From positions 1 to 64,000 of the forward strand of contig NZ_WQFE01000007.1 of the NCBI RefSeq assembly GCF_013033965.1: a DNA stretch of 64,000 bases, given 5' to 3'. This stretch comes from Ruegeria atlantica (GTDB lineage Bacteria; Pseudomonadota; Alphaproteobacteria; Rhodobacterales; Rhodobacteraceae). The notes beneath the pieces were generated by a model. It ran no database searches and was not told the origin of the DNA. It saw nothing but the letters and a program-made list of their open reading frames with translations. The position numbers and the translations under genes were made by a program. Positions 45,995-54,603 of this stretch are shown piece by piece (within the stretch, counting starts at the first letter, position 1; every line of letters starts with the position of its first letter).

Positions 45995-46813
45995 TCAGAC
46001 CGTTCCGCCCAAAGACCCTTCCAGCTCGGCCAATTCCTGACCACCTGCCATCAGGTCTTGCAATTCTTCGGGCGAAATTTCGCCGCGTTTGGCCGTGCCC
46101 AGCGTTTGACCCCGGTTCAACACAGTAAACCTGTCGCCGACGGCCAATGCATGGCGCACATTGTGGCTAATAAAAACCACACCCACACCCTGACTGCGCA
46201 CTTTGTCGATGGTCGCTAGAACGTTCGAAGTCTGGCGCACACCCAGCGCCGAAGTCGGCTCGTCCAGGATTAGGATCTTGGCACCAAAATGCACTGCGCG
46301 TGCAATAGCAACTGTCTGGCGCTCTCCGCCTGACAACGTACCCACAGCCTGATCAGGGCCACGCAGGTTGATGCCCATCTTGCGCATTTCTTCCATGGTG
46401 ATTTCGTCAGCAAGTTTCTTGTCGAAGAAATTGATCCCTGCGACCTTGCGAGTTGGCTCATTGCCCATGAAGAAATTTCGACTGACACTCATCAACGGGA
46501 TCATCGCCAGATGTTGGTGCACCGTTGCGATACCGGCTTCGATCGCATCGCGCGGGTCTTCAAAATGCATCGGCTTATCTTCAAAGATGATCTCACCCGC
46601 GGTCGGCTTGTGGACCCCGGACATGGTCTTGATGAAAGTCGATTTGCCTGCACCATTATCGCCCAGCAGACAGTGACACTCCCCTGGCTTCAGATCAAAG
46701 CTGACCCCGGCAAGAGCGATCACAGAGCCAAAGTGCTTTTGGATGTCGATCATCCGGATGATCGGTTCTTGAGCATTTGTATCGCCGTGATGGAATTTGG
46801 AATCTTCGGTCAT
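45995..46813 (-). CDS. Sugar/inositol ABC transporter ATPase (single-domain)
   Basis: The product is 272 residues with one complete ABC domain: Walker A GDNGAGKST, Q-loop VHQHLAM, signature LSGGERQTVAIAR, Walker B ILILDEPTSALG and switch His in SHNVRHAL. Many RbsA/XylG-type ATPases have two ABC domains; this one has a single domain and probably acts as a homodimer. It lies one base after the permease gene and before iolD in one operon with inositol genes, so inositol or a relative is the likely cargo. The C-terminal tail (about 25 residues) is Glu/Gly-rich. Confidence 0.92.
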   Translation of the reverse strand: MTEDSKFHHGDTNAQEPIIRMIDIQKHFGSVIALAGVSFDLKPGECHCLLGDNGAGKSTFIKTMSGVHKPTAGEIIFEDKPMHFEDPRDAIEAGIATVHQHLAMIPLMSVSRNFFMGNEPTRKVAGINFFDKKLADEITMEEMRKMGINLRGPDQAVGTLSGGERQTVAIARAVHFGAKILILDEPTSALGVRQTSNVLATIDKVRSQGVGVVFISHNVRHALAVGDRFTVLNRGQTLGTAKRGEISPEELQDLMAGGQELAELEGSLGGTV

Positions 46814-46814
46814 C

Positions 46815-47939
46815 TCAGCGTTCTCCTGTGATGATGCGACGGATGTAGGTGTTGAGGATCACAGCACCCAGCAGGATCACGCCCAGGAACACCCGGAATA
46901 GTGAGCTTTCGACCCCAGCAAAGAACAGTCCCTGCTGCACCACGCCAAAGATCAGCGCCCCAAGAGCCGCCCCCAGAACCGAGCCGTATCCGCCGGTCAG
47001 CAGTGCGCCACCGATCACCACTGCGATGATCGCCTCGAATTCCTTCAGCAACCCGCGATCCGCTCCGGCCGAGCCAAATTCCATGACCTGACAGGTTGCA
47101 AAAACTGTCGCGCAGAAGGCTGTGAACATGAACATCAGGATTTTGACCCGGTTCACAGGAACACCAGAGTTCCGCGCGGCTTCGGCGTCACCGCCCGAGG
47201 CAAAGATCCAATTTCCGAATTTTGTTTTTGTCAGCAGCACGTGGCCAAAGATAATGATCGCCAGCGCCCAGATCAGCAGCATCGGAATGCCATCAACCAC
47301 GGGCTGCCCTTGGCGCGTACCGCGCTCAAAAGTCTCGATTAGGCCGTTGTCACCAAGCCAGACGAAAAAGCCTTGCCCGACTTTACCGCCGAAGATGGAC
47401 GCGAGCCAGTCACCCTCGGCCACGTCCCGGATACCGCCAATGATGGTCTTCCGTTCGATGGTCTGGGGCAGGTAGATGGTGAAGCCGCGCAGGATGAACA
47501 GGAAGGCCAGCGTCACGATAAAGCTGGGCAATCCGGTGCGTACGACGATGTACCCGTTGACTGCCCCGATCGAGACACAAAGCGCAAAGGTCACGATGAT
47601 GGCCATCCAAACCGGCCAGCTGAGCGTGACTGAGAAGATCGCGATCATCATGCCCGCAAACCCGATCATCGAGCCGACGGACAGGTCAAACTCACCTGCG
47701 ATCATGAGCAAACAAGCACCAACGGCGATGATCATGAACTGCGCAGAAACCACGGACCAGTTCATCACGCCCTGACTGGTGAACATGCCGCTGTCAAAAG
47801 CAAACAGCAGGAAAAACGTGAAGACCGCAACGGTACCAACCATACCGCCCAATTCTGGGCGGATCAGGGCCCGGCGCAGGGGTGAGATCTCTTTTATCCG
47901 CTCGTCACCACCAACTGCGGATTGCGCTGACTCAGCCAT
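46815..47939 (-). CDS. Sugar/inositol ABC transporter permease
   Basis: This 374-residue inner-membrane permease of the ribose/xylose/inositol class (BPD_transp_2) has about ten hydrophobic helices and LLMIAGEFDLSVGSMIGFAGM, the class signature. INRVK-type coupling is seen in RNSGVPVNRVKILMFMFTA, and GYGSVLGAALGALIFGVVQQGL is also present. A larger periplasmic insertion (about residues 165-220, DVAEGDWLASIFGGKVGQG) is present. It is one base from the ATPase gene and about 80 bases after the binding-protein gene. Inositol transport is inferred from context. Confidence 0.93.
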   Translation of the reverse strand: MAESAQSAVGGDERIKEISPLRRALIRPELGGMVGTVAVFTFFLLFAFDSGMFTSQGVMNWSVVSAQFMIIAVGACLLMIAGEFDLSVGSMIGFAGMMIAIFSVTLSWPVWMAIIVTFALCVSIGAVNGYIVVRTGLPSFIVTLAFLFILRGFTIYLPQTIERKTIIGGIRDVAEGDWLASIFGGKVGQGFFVWLGDNGLIETFERGTRQGQPVVDGIPMLLIWALAIIIFGHVLLTKTKFGNWIFASGGDAEAARNSGVPVNRVKILMFMFTAFCATVFATCQVMEFGSAGADRGLLKEFEAIIAVVIGGALLTGGYGSVLGAALGALIFGVVQQGLFFAGVESSLFRVFLGVILLGAVILNTYIRRIITGER

Positions 47940-47981
47940 TGTTGCCTCCTTGGCGCGTGCGTCTGAATGCTTGCATCAGGT

Positions 47982-48010
47982 GGTGCGGACACACATTCGG
48001 CGTCCGCACC
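47982..48010 (-). terminator. Stem-loop after the inositol-type binding-protein gene
   Basis: GGTGCGGAC (47982-47990) and GTCCGCACC (48002-48010) form a perfect nine-base stem with an 11-base loop, 11 bases after the binding-protein stop on the minus strand and before the permease. No T-run follows on that strand, so partial attenuation or 3'-end protection of the binding-protein mRNA is more likely than full termination. Confidence 0.7.
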
Positions 48011-48020
48011 ATTTTGAAGA

Positions 48021-48962
48021 TCAGCGGTATTCGCCCGCAAACTCTTCGATCTTTTCCAACCCGTCCGCGGTTACGAAACCTGGTCCCGAGTTGATGTTGT
48101 TGCCCGGCAGCACGCCATAACGGTGGTAGTTCGCCATTACGACGACAGGCAGGTAGGCCTGCAGGAAGGGCTGCTGGTCGATGCCCCACTGGATCACGCC
48201 GCTTTTGATGCCTTTGACGATCTCACCACCCAGATCGAAGGTGCCAAAATAGATGTCGCCGGCCATGCCGTTCTCTTCCAGCGCCAGAATGGTCGGGTCT
48301 GCCGAGGTCGGGCCGAGCGTCAGAACGGCGTCCGTTTCGGGGTTCGCCGACAAGTACGCTAGAACACGGTTCTTGATCTCGGCCGGGTCCTGGCCTGCGT
48401 CGATCATCTGCTCACCGAGTTCGATGCCCAGGCCATCTGCAAAGCCCTGACAGCGTTCTTGACTGGATGGCTGCACGATGTAGTGGTTCACACACAGGAA
48501 AGAACCGATACCATCATCTTTGGCCCGCTGACCTGCAGCAAAACCCGCGTCATATTCCGGTTGGCCGACATACATCAGCGCACCAACTTCGCGCGCTTTT
48601 TCCGGCGTACCGGTGTTCATGATGATAACGTCAATGCCGGAATCCACGGCAGCCTTAATCGGGCCTTCCAGAATATCCGGATCAGCCAGAGTTGTGATGA
48701 TGCCATTCGGCCCCGATGCCGCAGCCTGATCGATGATCCGCGCCATGTCGGCAAGGTCGCCGGTTGGCGGATTGCGGTATTCGACCTCAACCCCCATCTG
48801 ATCGCCCGCCAGGGCAATACCGTTTTTGATGGTGTTCCACCAGCTGTCGCTGTCCGGAGCATGGCTGACCAGAATGTACTTCTCGCCTTCTGCCGCAACG
48901 CCGGTGGCACCGGCAAATGCGACTGCGCTGGCCATCAGCACCCCTTTTACGAACTTCTTCAT
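48021..48962 (-). CDS. Sugar/inositol ABC transporter periplasmic binding protein
   Basis: This 313-residue secreted protein of the periplasmic-binding-protein family 4 type has a signal peptide ending after about residue 24 (GATGVAA|E). The mature part starts YILVSHAPDSDSWWNTIKNGIALAG, with later QRAKDDGIGSFLCVNHYIVQPSSQERCQGF and two cysteines that could pair. Two ATGs compete; ATG 48962 leaves six bases after GGAGG, whereas ATG 48968 would leave only one, so 48962 is chosen. It is the first gene of the seven-gene operon that runs to iolB. An imperfect LacI-type operator lies 125 bases upstream. Confidence 0.92.
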   Translation of the reverse strand: MKKFVKGVLMASAVAFAGATGVAAEGEKYILVSHAPDSDSWWNTIKNGIALAGDQMGVEVEYRNPPTGDLADMARIIDQAAASGPNGIITTLADPDILEGPIKAAVDSGIDVIIMNTGTPEKAREVGALMYVGQPEYDAGFAAGQRAKDDGIGSFLCVNHYIVQPSSQERCQGFADGLGIELGEQMIDAGQDPAEIKNRVLAYLSANPETDAVLTLGPTSADPTILALEENGMAGDIYFGTFDLGGEIVKGIKSGVIQWGIDQQPFLQAYLPVVVMANYHRYGVLPGNNINSGPGFVTADGLEKIEEFAGEYR

Positions 48963-49086
48963 TTCCATTCCTCCCAATAGAAAAGTCAAACTTGTCGCCG
49001 GGTCAGCCCGGCCATTCGGCTAAACCGAATCTCCTTCGCTCCGATCCGTGATCGGGCTTCCCTCAGTTTCCGGAATTCCGATCATT

Positions 49087-49102
49087 TTGCAACCGGTTTC
49101 AA
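49087..49102. promoter_or_regulatory. LacI-type operator before the inositol transporter operon
   Basis: TTGCAACCGGTTTCAA differs from the perfect palindrome at one position. It overlaps the last bases of iolG and lies 125 bases before the binding-protein start, appropriate for controlling the transporter-iolDE-iolB operon. Confidence 0.72.
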
Positions 49103-50097
49103 AAAACTTCCTCCATTGCAACCGGCCGTCCGGACCGCGCCGAACGTGTTGCGGCTTCGGCCATCGCCAACGCCGCGACGCCGTCCTTGAGCGTCACCGG
49201 CATGTCCGACCCGGATTGAACAGCGCGGGTAAACGCATCCCATTCGGCACGGTAAGCAGACATATAGCGCTCAAGAAAAAAATATGTGGGCTTTGCGCCC
49301 GTCACACCGTCAGCCGTAGACTTAACAACCGAATTCTCAAGGATATTATGCGCCTGCAAAAGCCCCTGTGACCCAAGCAATTCGACCCGTTGATCATACC
49401 CGTAGGCCGCCCGTCGCGAATTCTTGATGACAGCCAGACTTCCGTCCGCGTAAGTCATTGTTACGACGGCTGTATCCACGTCTCCAGCTTGCCCAATCTC
49501 CGGATCAACAACCGAGGTTCCCACGGCTGAAATCGTGACGGGCATCTGCCCCATCAGGTAATTGGACATATCAAAATCATGGATCATCATGTCCCGGTAC
49601 AAACCACCGGATACCTTGACGTAGCTCACCGGAGGCGGTGCCGGATCAAACGACGTAATTGACAACAGCTCGGCTTTCCCCACTTCGCCTGAATCAAAGG
49701 CAGCTTTCAGCGCTTGAAAATTGGGGTCGAAGCGACGATTGAAACCCAGCATGACCGGTTGACCAGTTGCGGCGGCAGCCTTTTGGCAAATCTTCGCTCG
49801 CTCAAGGTCCAGGTCGACGGGTTTTTCACACAGAACCGCTTTTCCGGCCTGTGTTGCCGCCTCGATCAGTTCGGAATGAGTGTCGGTTGGCGTTGCGATC
49901 AGAACCGCATCTATTGTTGCATCACCGATAATCTCTTCCGAGCTTTGTACTCTGGCTCCGTATTCCCCAGCCAAATCAACAGCAGCGGCATTCACCGCGT
50001 CTGAAATAGCCGTCATTTCGGTTTGGGGGTGCGCCGAAATTGCTTCCGCATGCACGCGACCAATTCGTCCAGCCCCCAGCAATCCGATTTTTAGCAT
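49099..50097 (-). CDS. iolG: Inositol 2-dehydrogenase
   Basis: This 332-residue Gfo/Idh/MocA dehydrogenase closely follows the IolG pattern: LKIGLLGAGRIGRVHAEAIS, KAVLCEKPVDLDLERAK, GFNRRFDPNFQALKAAF, GGLYRDMMIHDFDMSNYLMG (catalytic Asp/His region) and RYMSAYRAEWDAFTRAV. It oxidises myo-inositol to 2-keto-myo-inositol with NAD+. It is the most IolG-like of the three family members in the locus. A perfect LacI-type operator lies 42 bases before the start codon. It precedes the transporter operon on the same strand. Confidence 0.92.
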   Translation of the reverse strand: MLKIGLLGAGRIGRVHAEAISAHPQTEMTAISDAVNAAAVDLAGEYGARVQSSEEIIGDATIDAVLIATPTDTHSELIEAATQAGKAVLCEKPVDLDLERAKICQKAAAATGQPVMLGFNRRFDPNFQALKAAFDSGEVGKAELLSITSFDPAPPPVSYVKVSGGLYRDMMIHDFDMSNYLMGQMPVTISAVGTSVVDPEIGQAGDVDTAVVTMTYADGSLAVIKNSRRAAYGYDQRVELLGSQGLLQAHNILENSVVKSTADGVTGAKPTYFFLERYMSAYRAEWDAFTRAVQSGSDMPVTLKDGVAALAMAEAATRSARSGRPVAMEEVF

Positions 50098-50139
50098 ACG
50101 GTTCCTCGAATCAATTCTTCGATGACACCATCATGATTT

Positions 50140-50155
50140 TTGCAACCGGTTGCAA
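50140..50155. promoter_or_regulatory. LacI-type operator in front of iolG
   Basis: TTGCAACCGGTTGCAA, identical to the site at 38337, lies 42 bases before the iolG start on the minus strand. Confidence 0.82.
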
Positions 50156-50407
50156 GATTTAATTTTGGACAGATAGAAATCCACTAGCGCGGCTTGGATC
50201 GCACGCTAGCAAAACCCTTGCTCTTGTCAGTCGGCGGCAGCGCTATCTTCGGTGAACGTCAGGCCAATCGGGCAATAGAGTGATTTCCGCCCGCCGATAC
50301 GGTGACCCGTCAGAACAACAGGAGAGTTTCCGCGCCAAATACCGAATGCGATGTAACGCAATCCGACACACCAATCACAGGAATCAAAACAACCGAATTG
50401 AGGGTGA
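50156..50407. other. Intergenic region between iolG operator and LysR gene
   Basis: With the operator this leaves roughly 310 bases without a supported gene. One minus-strand frame (50227-50430, 67 codons) overlaps the end of the LysR gene. It ends in RIGGRKSLYCPIGLTFTED and has no recognisable ribosome-binding site or family, so I do not call it a gene. Confidence 0.4.
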
Positions 50408-51310
50408 TCAATCTGCTTTGAAAACCTCAAGGCTTTCTTGAAACAGTTCGATGAACTCCAGGGTCACCAGCGACGGTTGCTTCAAAATCGGGCGTACGAG
50501 TGAAAGGGTATGCGGTAAAAACGGCTTGAAAGGTCGATAACTTAGCCCATGCGCAGTGTACTGTACGGCATCCAGTTCGCTCACGACAGAAACGCCCACA
50601 CCTTTCACGGCCAGTTCACATGCCGCCGTGAATTGCCTGACCTCGATATGCGAGTTCAGTTCGACATTGGCATTTAGAAACGCCTTGGAAAGGCGTGCAA
50701 AAAAGTCGCTATCACGTCGCGTATGGATGATTTTCGCATGCGCAAGGTCGGCTGGCGTCACTTCTGGGACGTGTTCAAGATCGTGACCCTTGGGGAACAC
50801 ACAAACTGTGCGCACATTGATGTTTCTGCTTTCCACGGCCGGATGGCCATTAAAGCCGTCGGTGATCCCAAAGTCATATTGCTCGCCGATCATCCATTCC
50901 AGAATGCGTTCCGGCCTGTCAGGCTCGATCGTCATGGTGACGCCGGGCCGGTTTTTGAGAAAATCGGCGACGACGTTTGGCAGGTGACTGGTGGCAAATC
51001 CAGGCAGGCAGGCCACGCGGATATGACCGGCTTTTCGTTGCGTGATGTCTTGGCTGACATCCGAAATCTGCTTCATCAACTCCAGAACACGCTCTACGCT
51101 GGGTTGCAGATAACGCACCTCCTGCGTTGGAACCAATCGACCCTCGCGCCGGTCAAAAAGTTGAAACCCAAGTGATTTTTCAAGATCGGATAGGAGCCTG
51201 CTGACGGCGGGTTGACTGACCCCAAGGTCCATCGCTGCCGCCGTTACCGAGCCATTTGTGGATACCGCCATAAGCGCTTCCAGCTGTCGGATCCTCAAAG
51301 TTTGACTCAT
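50408..51310 (-). CDS. LysR-family regulator divergent from ugp
   Basis: This 300-residue LysR protein has a helix-turn-helix at about residues 1-60 (LRIRQLEALMAVSTNGSVTAAAMDLG, VSQPAVSRLLSDLEKSLGFQLFDRREG) and an effector domain from about 90. It is divergent from ugpB with 179 bases between starts, so it may regulate the ugp operon, though ugp genes are classically under PhoB. The effector domain contains HTRRDSDFFARLSKAFLNAN and gives no ligand clue. Confidence 0.9.
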   Translation of the reverse strand: MSQTLRIRQLEALMAVSTNGSVTAAAMDLGVSQPAVSRLLSDLEKSLGFQLFDRREGRLVPTQEVRYLQPSVERVLELMKQISDVSQDITQRKAGHIRVACLPGFATSHLPNVVADFLKNRPGVTMTIEPDRPERILEWMIGEQYDFGITDGFNGHPAVESRNINVRTVCVFPKGHDLEHVPEVTPADLAHAKIIHTRRDSDFFARLSKAFLNANVELNSHIEVRQFTAACELAVKGVGVSVVSELDAVQYTAHGLSYRPFKPFLPHTLSLVRPILKQPSLVTLEFIELFQESLEVFKAD

Positions 51311-51395
51311 TTTCCAACCGATTTCGTTGTCTGCTTACTTACTGCATAATGTTATGTTATGTTTTTCTCAAAAAATAAATGCTTGAATTATAAAA

Positions 51396-51428
51396 CTGTA
51401 ACGTTAACGTCGTGAAATCGTCATGTGT
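51396..51428 (+). promoter_or_regulatory. Candidate Pho box upstream of ugpB
   Basis: Three consecutive 11-base units, CTGTAACGTTA, ACGTCGTGAAA and TCGTCATGTGT, each begin with a partial match (5, 4 and 5 of 7) to the PhoB half-site CTGTCAT. The 11-base phasing is that of a Pho box. It lies about 62 bases before the ugpB start. The match is imperfect, and the neighbouring LysR protein is an alternative controller. Confidence 0.35.
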
Positions 51429-51489
51429 GCCGATTACGCGTTGCGGTCGGTATTCAACGAAGCATCGAGCCTGATGCATGGGAGGAATC

Positions 51490-52800
51490 ATGAAAAAGAA
51501 TTTTCTCGGCGCTCTCGCCGTCACAACTGCCTTGTCCCCGGTGGCGGCAATGGCGCAAACCGAAGTCCAGTTCTGGCATGCCTTCACAGGGCGGCTGGGT
51601 GAACTGGTGAAAGCTCAGGTTGAAGAGTTTAACGCCAGCCAGGATGAGTTTGTCGTAGTCGAAAGCCACAAAGGAAACTACTCGGAAACCCTGAACGCGG
51701 GCATCGCCGCCTTCCGCGCTGGTGAACAACCGCACGTCCTGATGGTCTTTGAAGTTGGCACCGCTACGATGATGTCGGCCGAAGGCGCGATCAGGCCGGT
51801 CTATGAAGTGATGGCAGAAAGCGGCGCGTCATTTGATCCGGACGCATATATTGGCTCTGTCAAAGGGTATTATACGACCACTGACGGTGACATGCTTTCG
51901 CTGCCCTTCAACTCGTCCACACCGGTTCTGTGGGTCAACCGCAACGCGTTCGAGGCGGCAGGAGTCGATCCTGACACGGACCTGTCCACTTGGGAAAAAG
52001 TTGGTGACGTGCTTGAGCAGCTGAAAGCTGGCGGAGAAGACTGCCCGCTGGTCACCGCGTGGCAAAGCTGGATTCACCTTGAAAACATGTCGGCCTATCA
52101 CGACGTCCCGTTTGCCTCACAGGACAACGGCTTTGCCGGTCTGGATACCGAGCTGATGCTGAACGGCCCGGCGCAAGTGGCACACCTGACCGCGATGGGC
52201 GACTGGGCCAAGGATGGCAAGTTCATCTACACCGGACGCAGAAACGAGGGTGGAGCTAACTTCCGGTCAGGTGAGTGTGCTTTGTTCACCGAAAGCTCTG
52301 CCGGATACGCGGGCATCAAAGCAGAGGCCGAGTTTGATTTTGACGTGCGTCCCCTGCCCTATTGGGAAGCTGTCACCAGCGAGCCGCAAAACACCATTAT
52401 CGGTGGTGCATCCCTTTGGGTTATGGAAGGCCATGATCCCGAAGAGTACAAAGGCGTTGGTGAATTCTTGAGCTTCCTGTCCTCGTCCGACGTTCAAGCC
52501 AATTGGCACCAGAACACGGGTTATCTTCCGATCACGGCTGAAGCGGGTGAGGTGACCCGAGCAGCGGGCTTCTATGACGAAAACCCCGGCACCGACATCG
52601 CCGTTATTCAGATGACCGCGAAAGAGCCGACTGCGAATTCCAAAGGTCTTCGGCTCGGATCCTTCGACCAGATCCGCGGCATCATCGACGAAGAGCTTGA
52701 AGCCGTCTGGTCCGGCGAAAAAACCGCTCAGGAAGCGATGGACAGCGCAAAAGAACGCGGTGATGCGCTGCTGCGCCGGTTCGAATCCGCCAATCAATAA
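51490..52800 (+). CDS. ugpB: sn-glycerol-3-phosphate ABC transporter binding protein
   Basis: This 436-residue family-1 solute-binding protein has a signal peptide ending after about residue 22 (PVAAMA|Q). The UgpB-like start is TEVQFWHAFTGRLGELVKAQVEEFNASQ, followed by YSETLNAGIAAFRAGEQPHVLMVFEVGTATMMSAEGAIRPV. Length matches E. coli UgpB (438). ATG 51490 has GGGAGGA at good spacing. It heads the operon ugpBAECQ; the presence of ugpQ supports glycerol-3-phosphate and glycerophosphodiesters as substrates. A stem-loop follows the gene. Confidence 0.93.
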   Translation: MKKNFLGALAVTTALSPVAAMAQTEVQFWHAFTGRLGELVKAQVEEFNASQDEFVVVESHKGNYSETLNAGIAAFRAGEQPHVLMVFEVGTATMMSAEGAIRPVYEVMAESGASFDPDAYIGSVKGYYTTTDGDMLSLPFNSSTPVLWVNRNAFEAAGVDPDTDLSTWEKVGDVLEQLKAGGEDCPLVTAWQSWIHLENMSAYHDVPFASQDNGFAGLDTELMLNGPAQVAHLTAMGDWAKDGKFIYTGRRNEGGANFRSGECALFTESSAGYAGIKAEAEFDFDVRPLPYWEAVTSEPQNTIIGGASLWVMEGHDPEEYKGVGEFLSFLSSSDVQANWHQNTGYLPITAEAGEVTRAAGFYDENPGTDIAVIQMTAKEPTANSKGLRLGSFDQIRGIIDEELEAVWSGEKTAQEAMDSAKERGDALLRRFESANQ

Positions 52801-52811
52801 GTCGTAATTTC

Positions 52812-52836
52812 ATGCGGGCCCTCTTAAGGCCCGCAT
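52812..52836 (+). terminator. Stem-loop with T-run between ugpB and ugpA
   Basis: ATGCGGGCC and GGCCCGCAT form a perfect nine-base stem around CTCTTAA, followed by TTTCC. It lies 12 bases after ugpB and resembles an intrinsic terminator, placed where partial read-through would keep binding protein in excess of the membrane subunits. Confidence 0.75.
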
Positions 52837-52861
52837 TTTCCTTCTTCGGTGGGTTTTCAGG

Positions 52862-53743
52862 ATGGAAAAACGCGTCACTTTTCGCGGCTGGCTGTTGCCA
52901 TTGGCGCTGATCGCCCCTCAGGTCATCATCTCCGCCGTCTTCTTCTTTTATCCCGCTGGTCAGGCCGTTTGGCAGTCTCTGTTCATACCTGACCCCTTCG
53001 GCCTGTCATCTCAGTTTGTGGGGCTGGGAAACTTTGAATTCCTGCTCAGCGACAAGTATTATCGCGCTTCTTTCGTCACAACGGCCGTGTTTTCGACGCT
53101 TGTAACACTCTGTTCGATGATCCCGGCGCTGTTTCTGGCGGTTATCGCAGACCGGCTGATCAAAGGGTCGGGCGTTTATCGGACATTGCTGATTTGGCCT
53201 TACGCAGTTGCCCCCGCCGTAGCCGGTGTGCTGTGGCTATTCATGTTCAATACACGCGTCGGCGTGGTGTCATGGTATCTCAGCCAGCTTGGTTATGACT
53301 GGAACCATGTCTTGAATGATACCGAAGCTATGGGGTTGGTTGTTGTCGCCTCGGCCTGGGGCCGCATCAGCTATAACTTCCTGTTCTTCTTTGCAGCGCT
53401 TCAATCCGTACCCCGCTCGGTCATCGAGGCTGCGGCGATCGACGGGGCCCATTTCTGGCGCCGGTTCTTCACGATTGTATTGCCGCTGCTATCCCCGACA
53501 GCCTTCTTCTTGCTGGTAGTCAACGTTGTTTACGCCTTCTTTGAAACCTTTGGCGTTATCCACACAATCACCGGCGGCGGCCCGCAACAGGCGACTACGA
53601 TTCTTGTCTACAAGGTCTTCTCAGACGGGTTTGTCGGACAAGACCTTGGCTCATCCTCGGCGCAATCGGTCATTCTGCTGATCGTGGTCGGCCTGCTGAC
53701 CGTGATCCAGTTCAAATACGTGGAAAAGAGGGTGCATTACTGA
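52862..53743 (+). CDS. ugpA: sn-glycerol-3-phosphate ABC transporter permease UgpA
   Basis: This 293-residue permease is equal in size to E. coli UgpA (295). It has six hydrophobic helices, [26 protein letters not shown] at the start, and the EAA loop [22 protein letters not shown] that docks to the ATPase. The stop TGA overlaps the start of ugpE by one base (TGATG). It is the first membrane gene after the hairpin. Confidence 0.94.
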   Translation: MEKRVTFRGWLLPLALIAPQVIISAVFFFYPAGQAVWQSLFIPDPFGLSSQFVGLGNFEFLLSDKYYRASFVTTAVFSTLVTLCSMIPALFLAVIADRLIKGSGVYRTLLIWPYAVAPAVAGVLWLFMFNTRVGVVSWYLSQLGYDWNHVLNDTEAMGLVVVASAWGRISYNFLFFFAALQSVPRSVIEAAAIDGAHFWRRFFTIVLPLLSPTAFFLLVVNVVYAFFETFGVIHTITGGGPQQATTILVYKVFSDGFVGQDLGSSSAQSVILLIVVGLLTVIQFKYVEKRVHY

Positions 53744-54600
53744 TGGCGGCCCAACAACACGGAATGGTCGAAAAGCGCGGCGCGGGCATCTGGTTGACCC
53801 ATGCGTTCATGATACTTGGCGTTCTGATCATCTTTTTCCCGATCTGGCTGGCCTTTGTGGCTTCGACCGTGACACAAGCCGATATCGTCTCACCGCCCAT
53901 GCCAGTTGTGCCGGGCGATCAGTTTTGGGTGAACTACAAGGCGGCGCTGTTCTCGGGTATTAACGTGCCCGTCGCGACGATGTTGTTCAACAGTCTGGTG
54001 ATGGCCATTGGCATTGCTGTGGGTAAAATAGTCATCTCGCTACTGTCCGCTTTTGCGATCGTCTATTTCAAGTTTCCCGGCCGGACGACATTTTTTTGGC
54101 TGATCTTCCTGACCCTGATGTTACCGGTTGAAGTGCGGATCGTTCCCACCTTCGAGGTTGTAGCGGGGTTTGGCATGCTCAACAGCTATTACGGGCTGAT
54201 CTTCCCACTGATCGCCTCTGCAACTGCAACGTTCCTGTTCCGTCAGTTCTTTCTGACAATCCCGGATGAGTTGGCCGAAGCCGCCCGCGTGGATGGCGCG
54301 CGCCCCATGCGATTTTTCATCGACATCGTGGTGCCCATGAGCCGGACCAATATCGCGGCGCTGTTCGTGATCCTGTTCATATATGGCTGGAACCAATACT
54401 TGTGGCCGCTGCTGATCACGACAGATCCTGAAATGAACACCATCGTGATGGGCATCAAGCAAATGTTCCCGTCCGGAGACGACTTTGCGCACTGGCCGAC
54501 AATCATGGCGACTTCAATTCTGGCGATGATCCCTCCGGTCATCGTGGTGGTGTCGATGCAAAAGCTCTTTGTCCGCGGCCTTGTCGATAGCGAGAAATAA
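53743..54600 (+). CDS. ugpE: sn-glycerol-3-phosphate ABC transporter permease UgpE
   Basis: This 285-residue permease has six helices and the EAA loop EAARVDGARPMRFFIDIVVPMS. The end segment GWNQYLWPLLITTDPEMNTIVMGIKQM is characteristic of UgpE. It pairs with UgpA. It is followed three bases later by ugpC. Confidence 0.94.
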   Translation: MAAQQHGMVEKRGAGIWLTHAFMILGVLIIFFPIWLAFVASTVTQADIVSPPMPVVPGDQFWVNYKAALFSGINVPVATMLFNSLVMAIGIAVGKIVISLLSAFAIVYFKFPGRTTFFWLIFLTLMLPVEVRIVPTFEVVAGFGMLNSYYGLIFPLIASATATFLFRQFFLTIPDELAEAARVDGARPMRFFIDIVVPMSRTNIAALFVILFIYGWNQYLWPLLITTDPEMNTIVMGIKQMFPSGDDFAHWPTIMATSILAMIPPVIVVVSMQKLFVRGLVDSEK

Positions 54601-54603
54601 GAA

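Noticed and set aside
49114-49127. Half-site TTGCAACCGG near the end of iolG, close to the operator at 49087
   Set aside because: It lies within the coding sequence and lacks the second half; one half-site in this context can arise by chance.
50227-50430. A 67-codon minus-strand frame overlapping the LysR 3' end
   Set aside because: It has no ribosome-binding site, no family resemblance and a 23-base overlap with a well-supported gene; it is kept only as a note in the intergenic entry.
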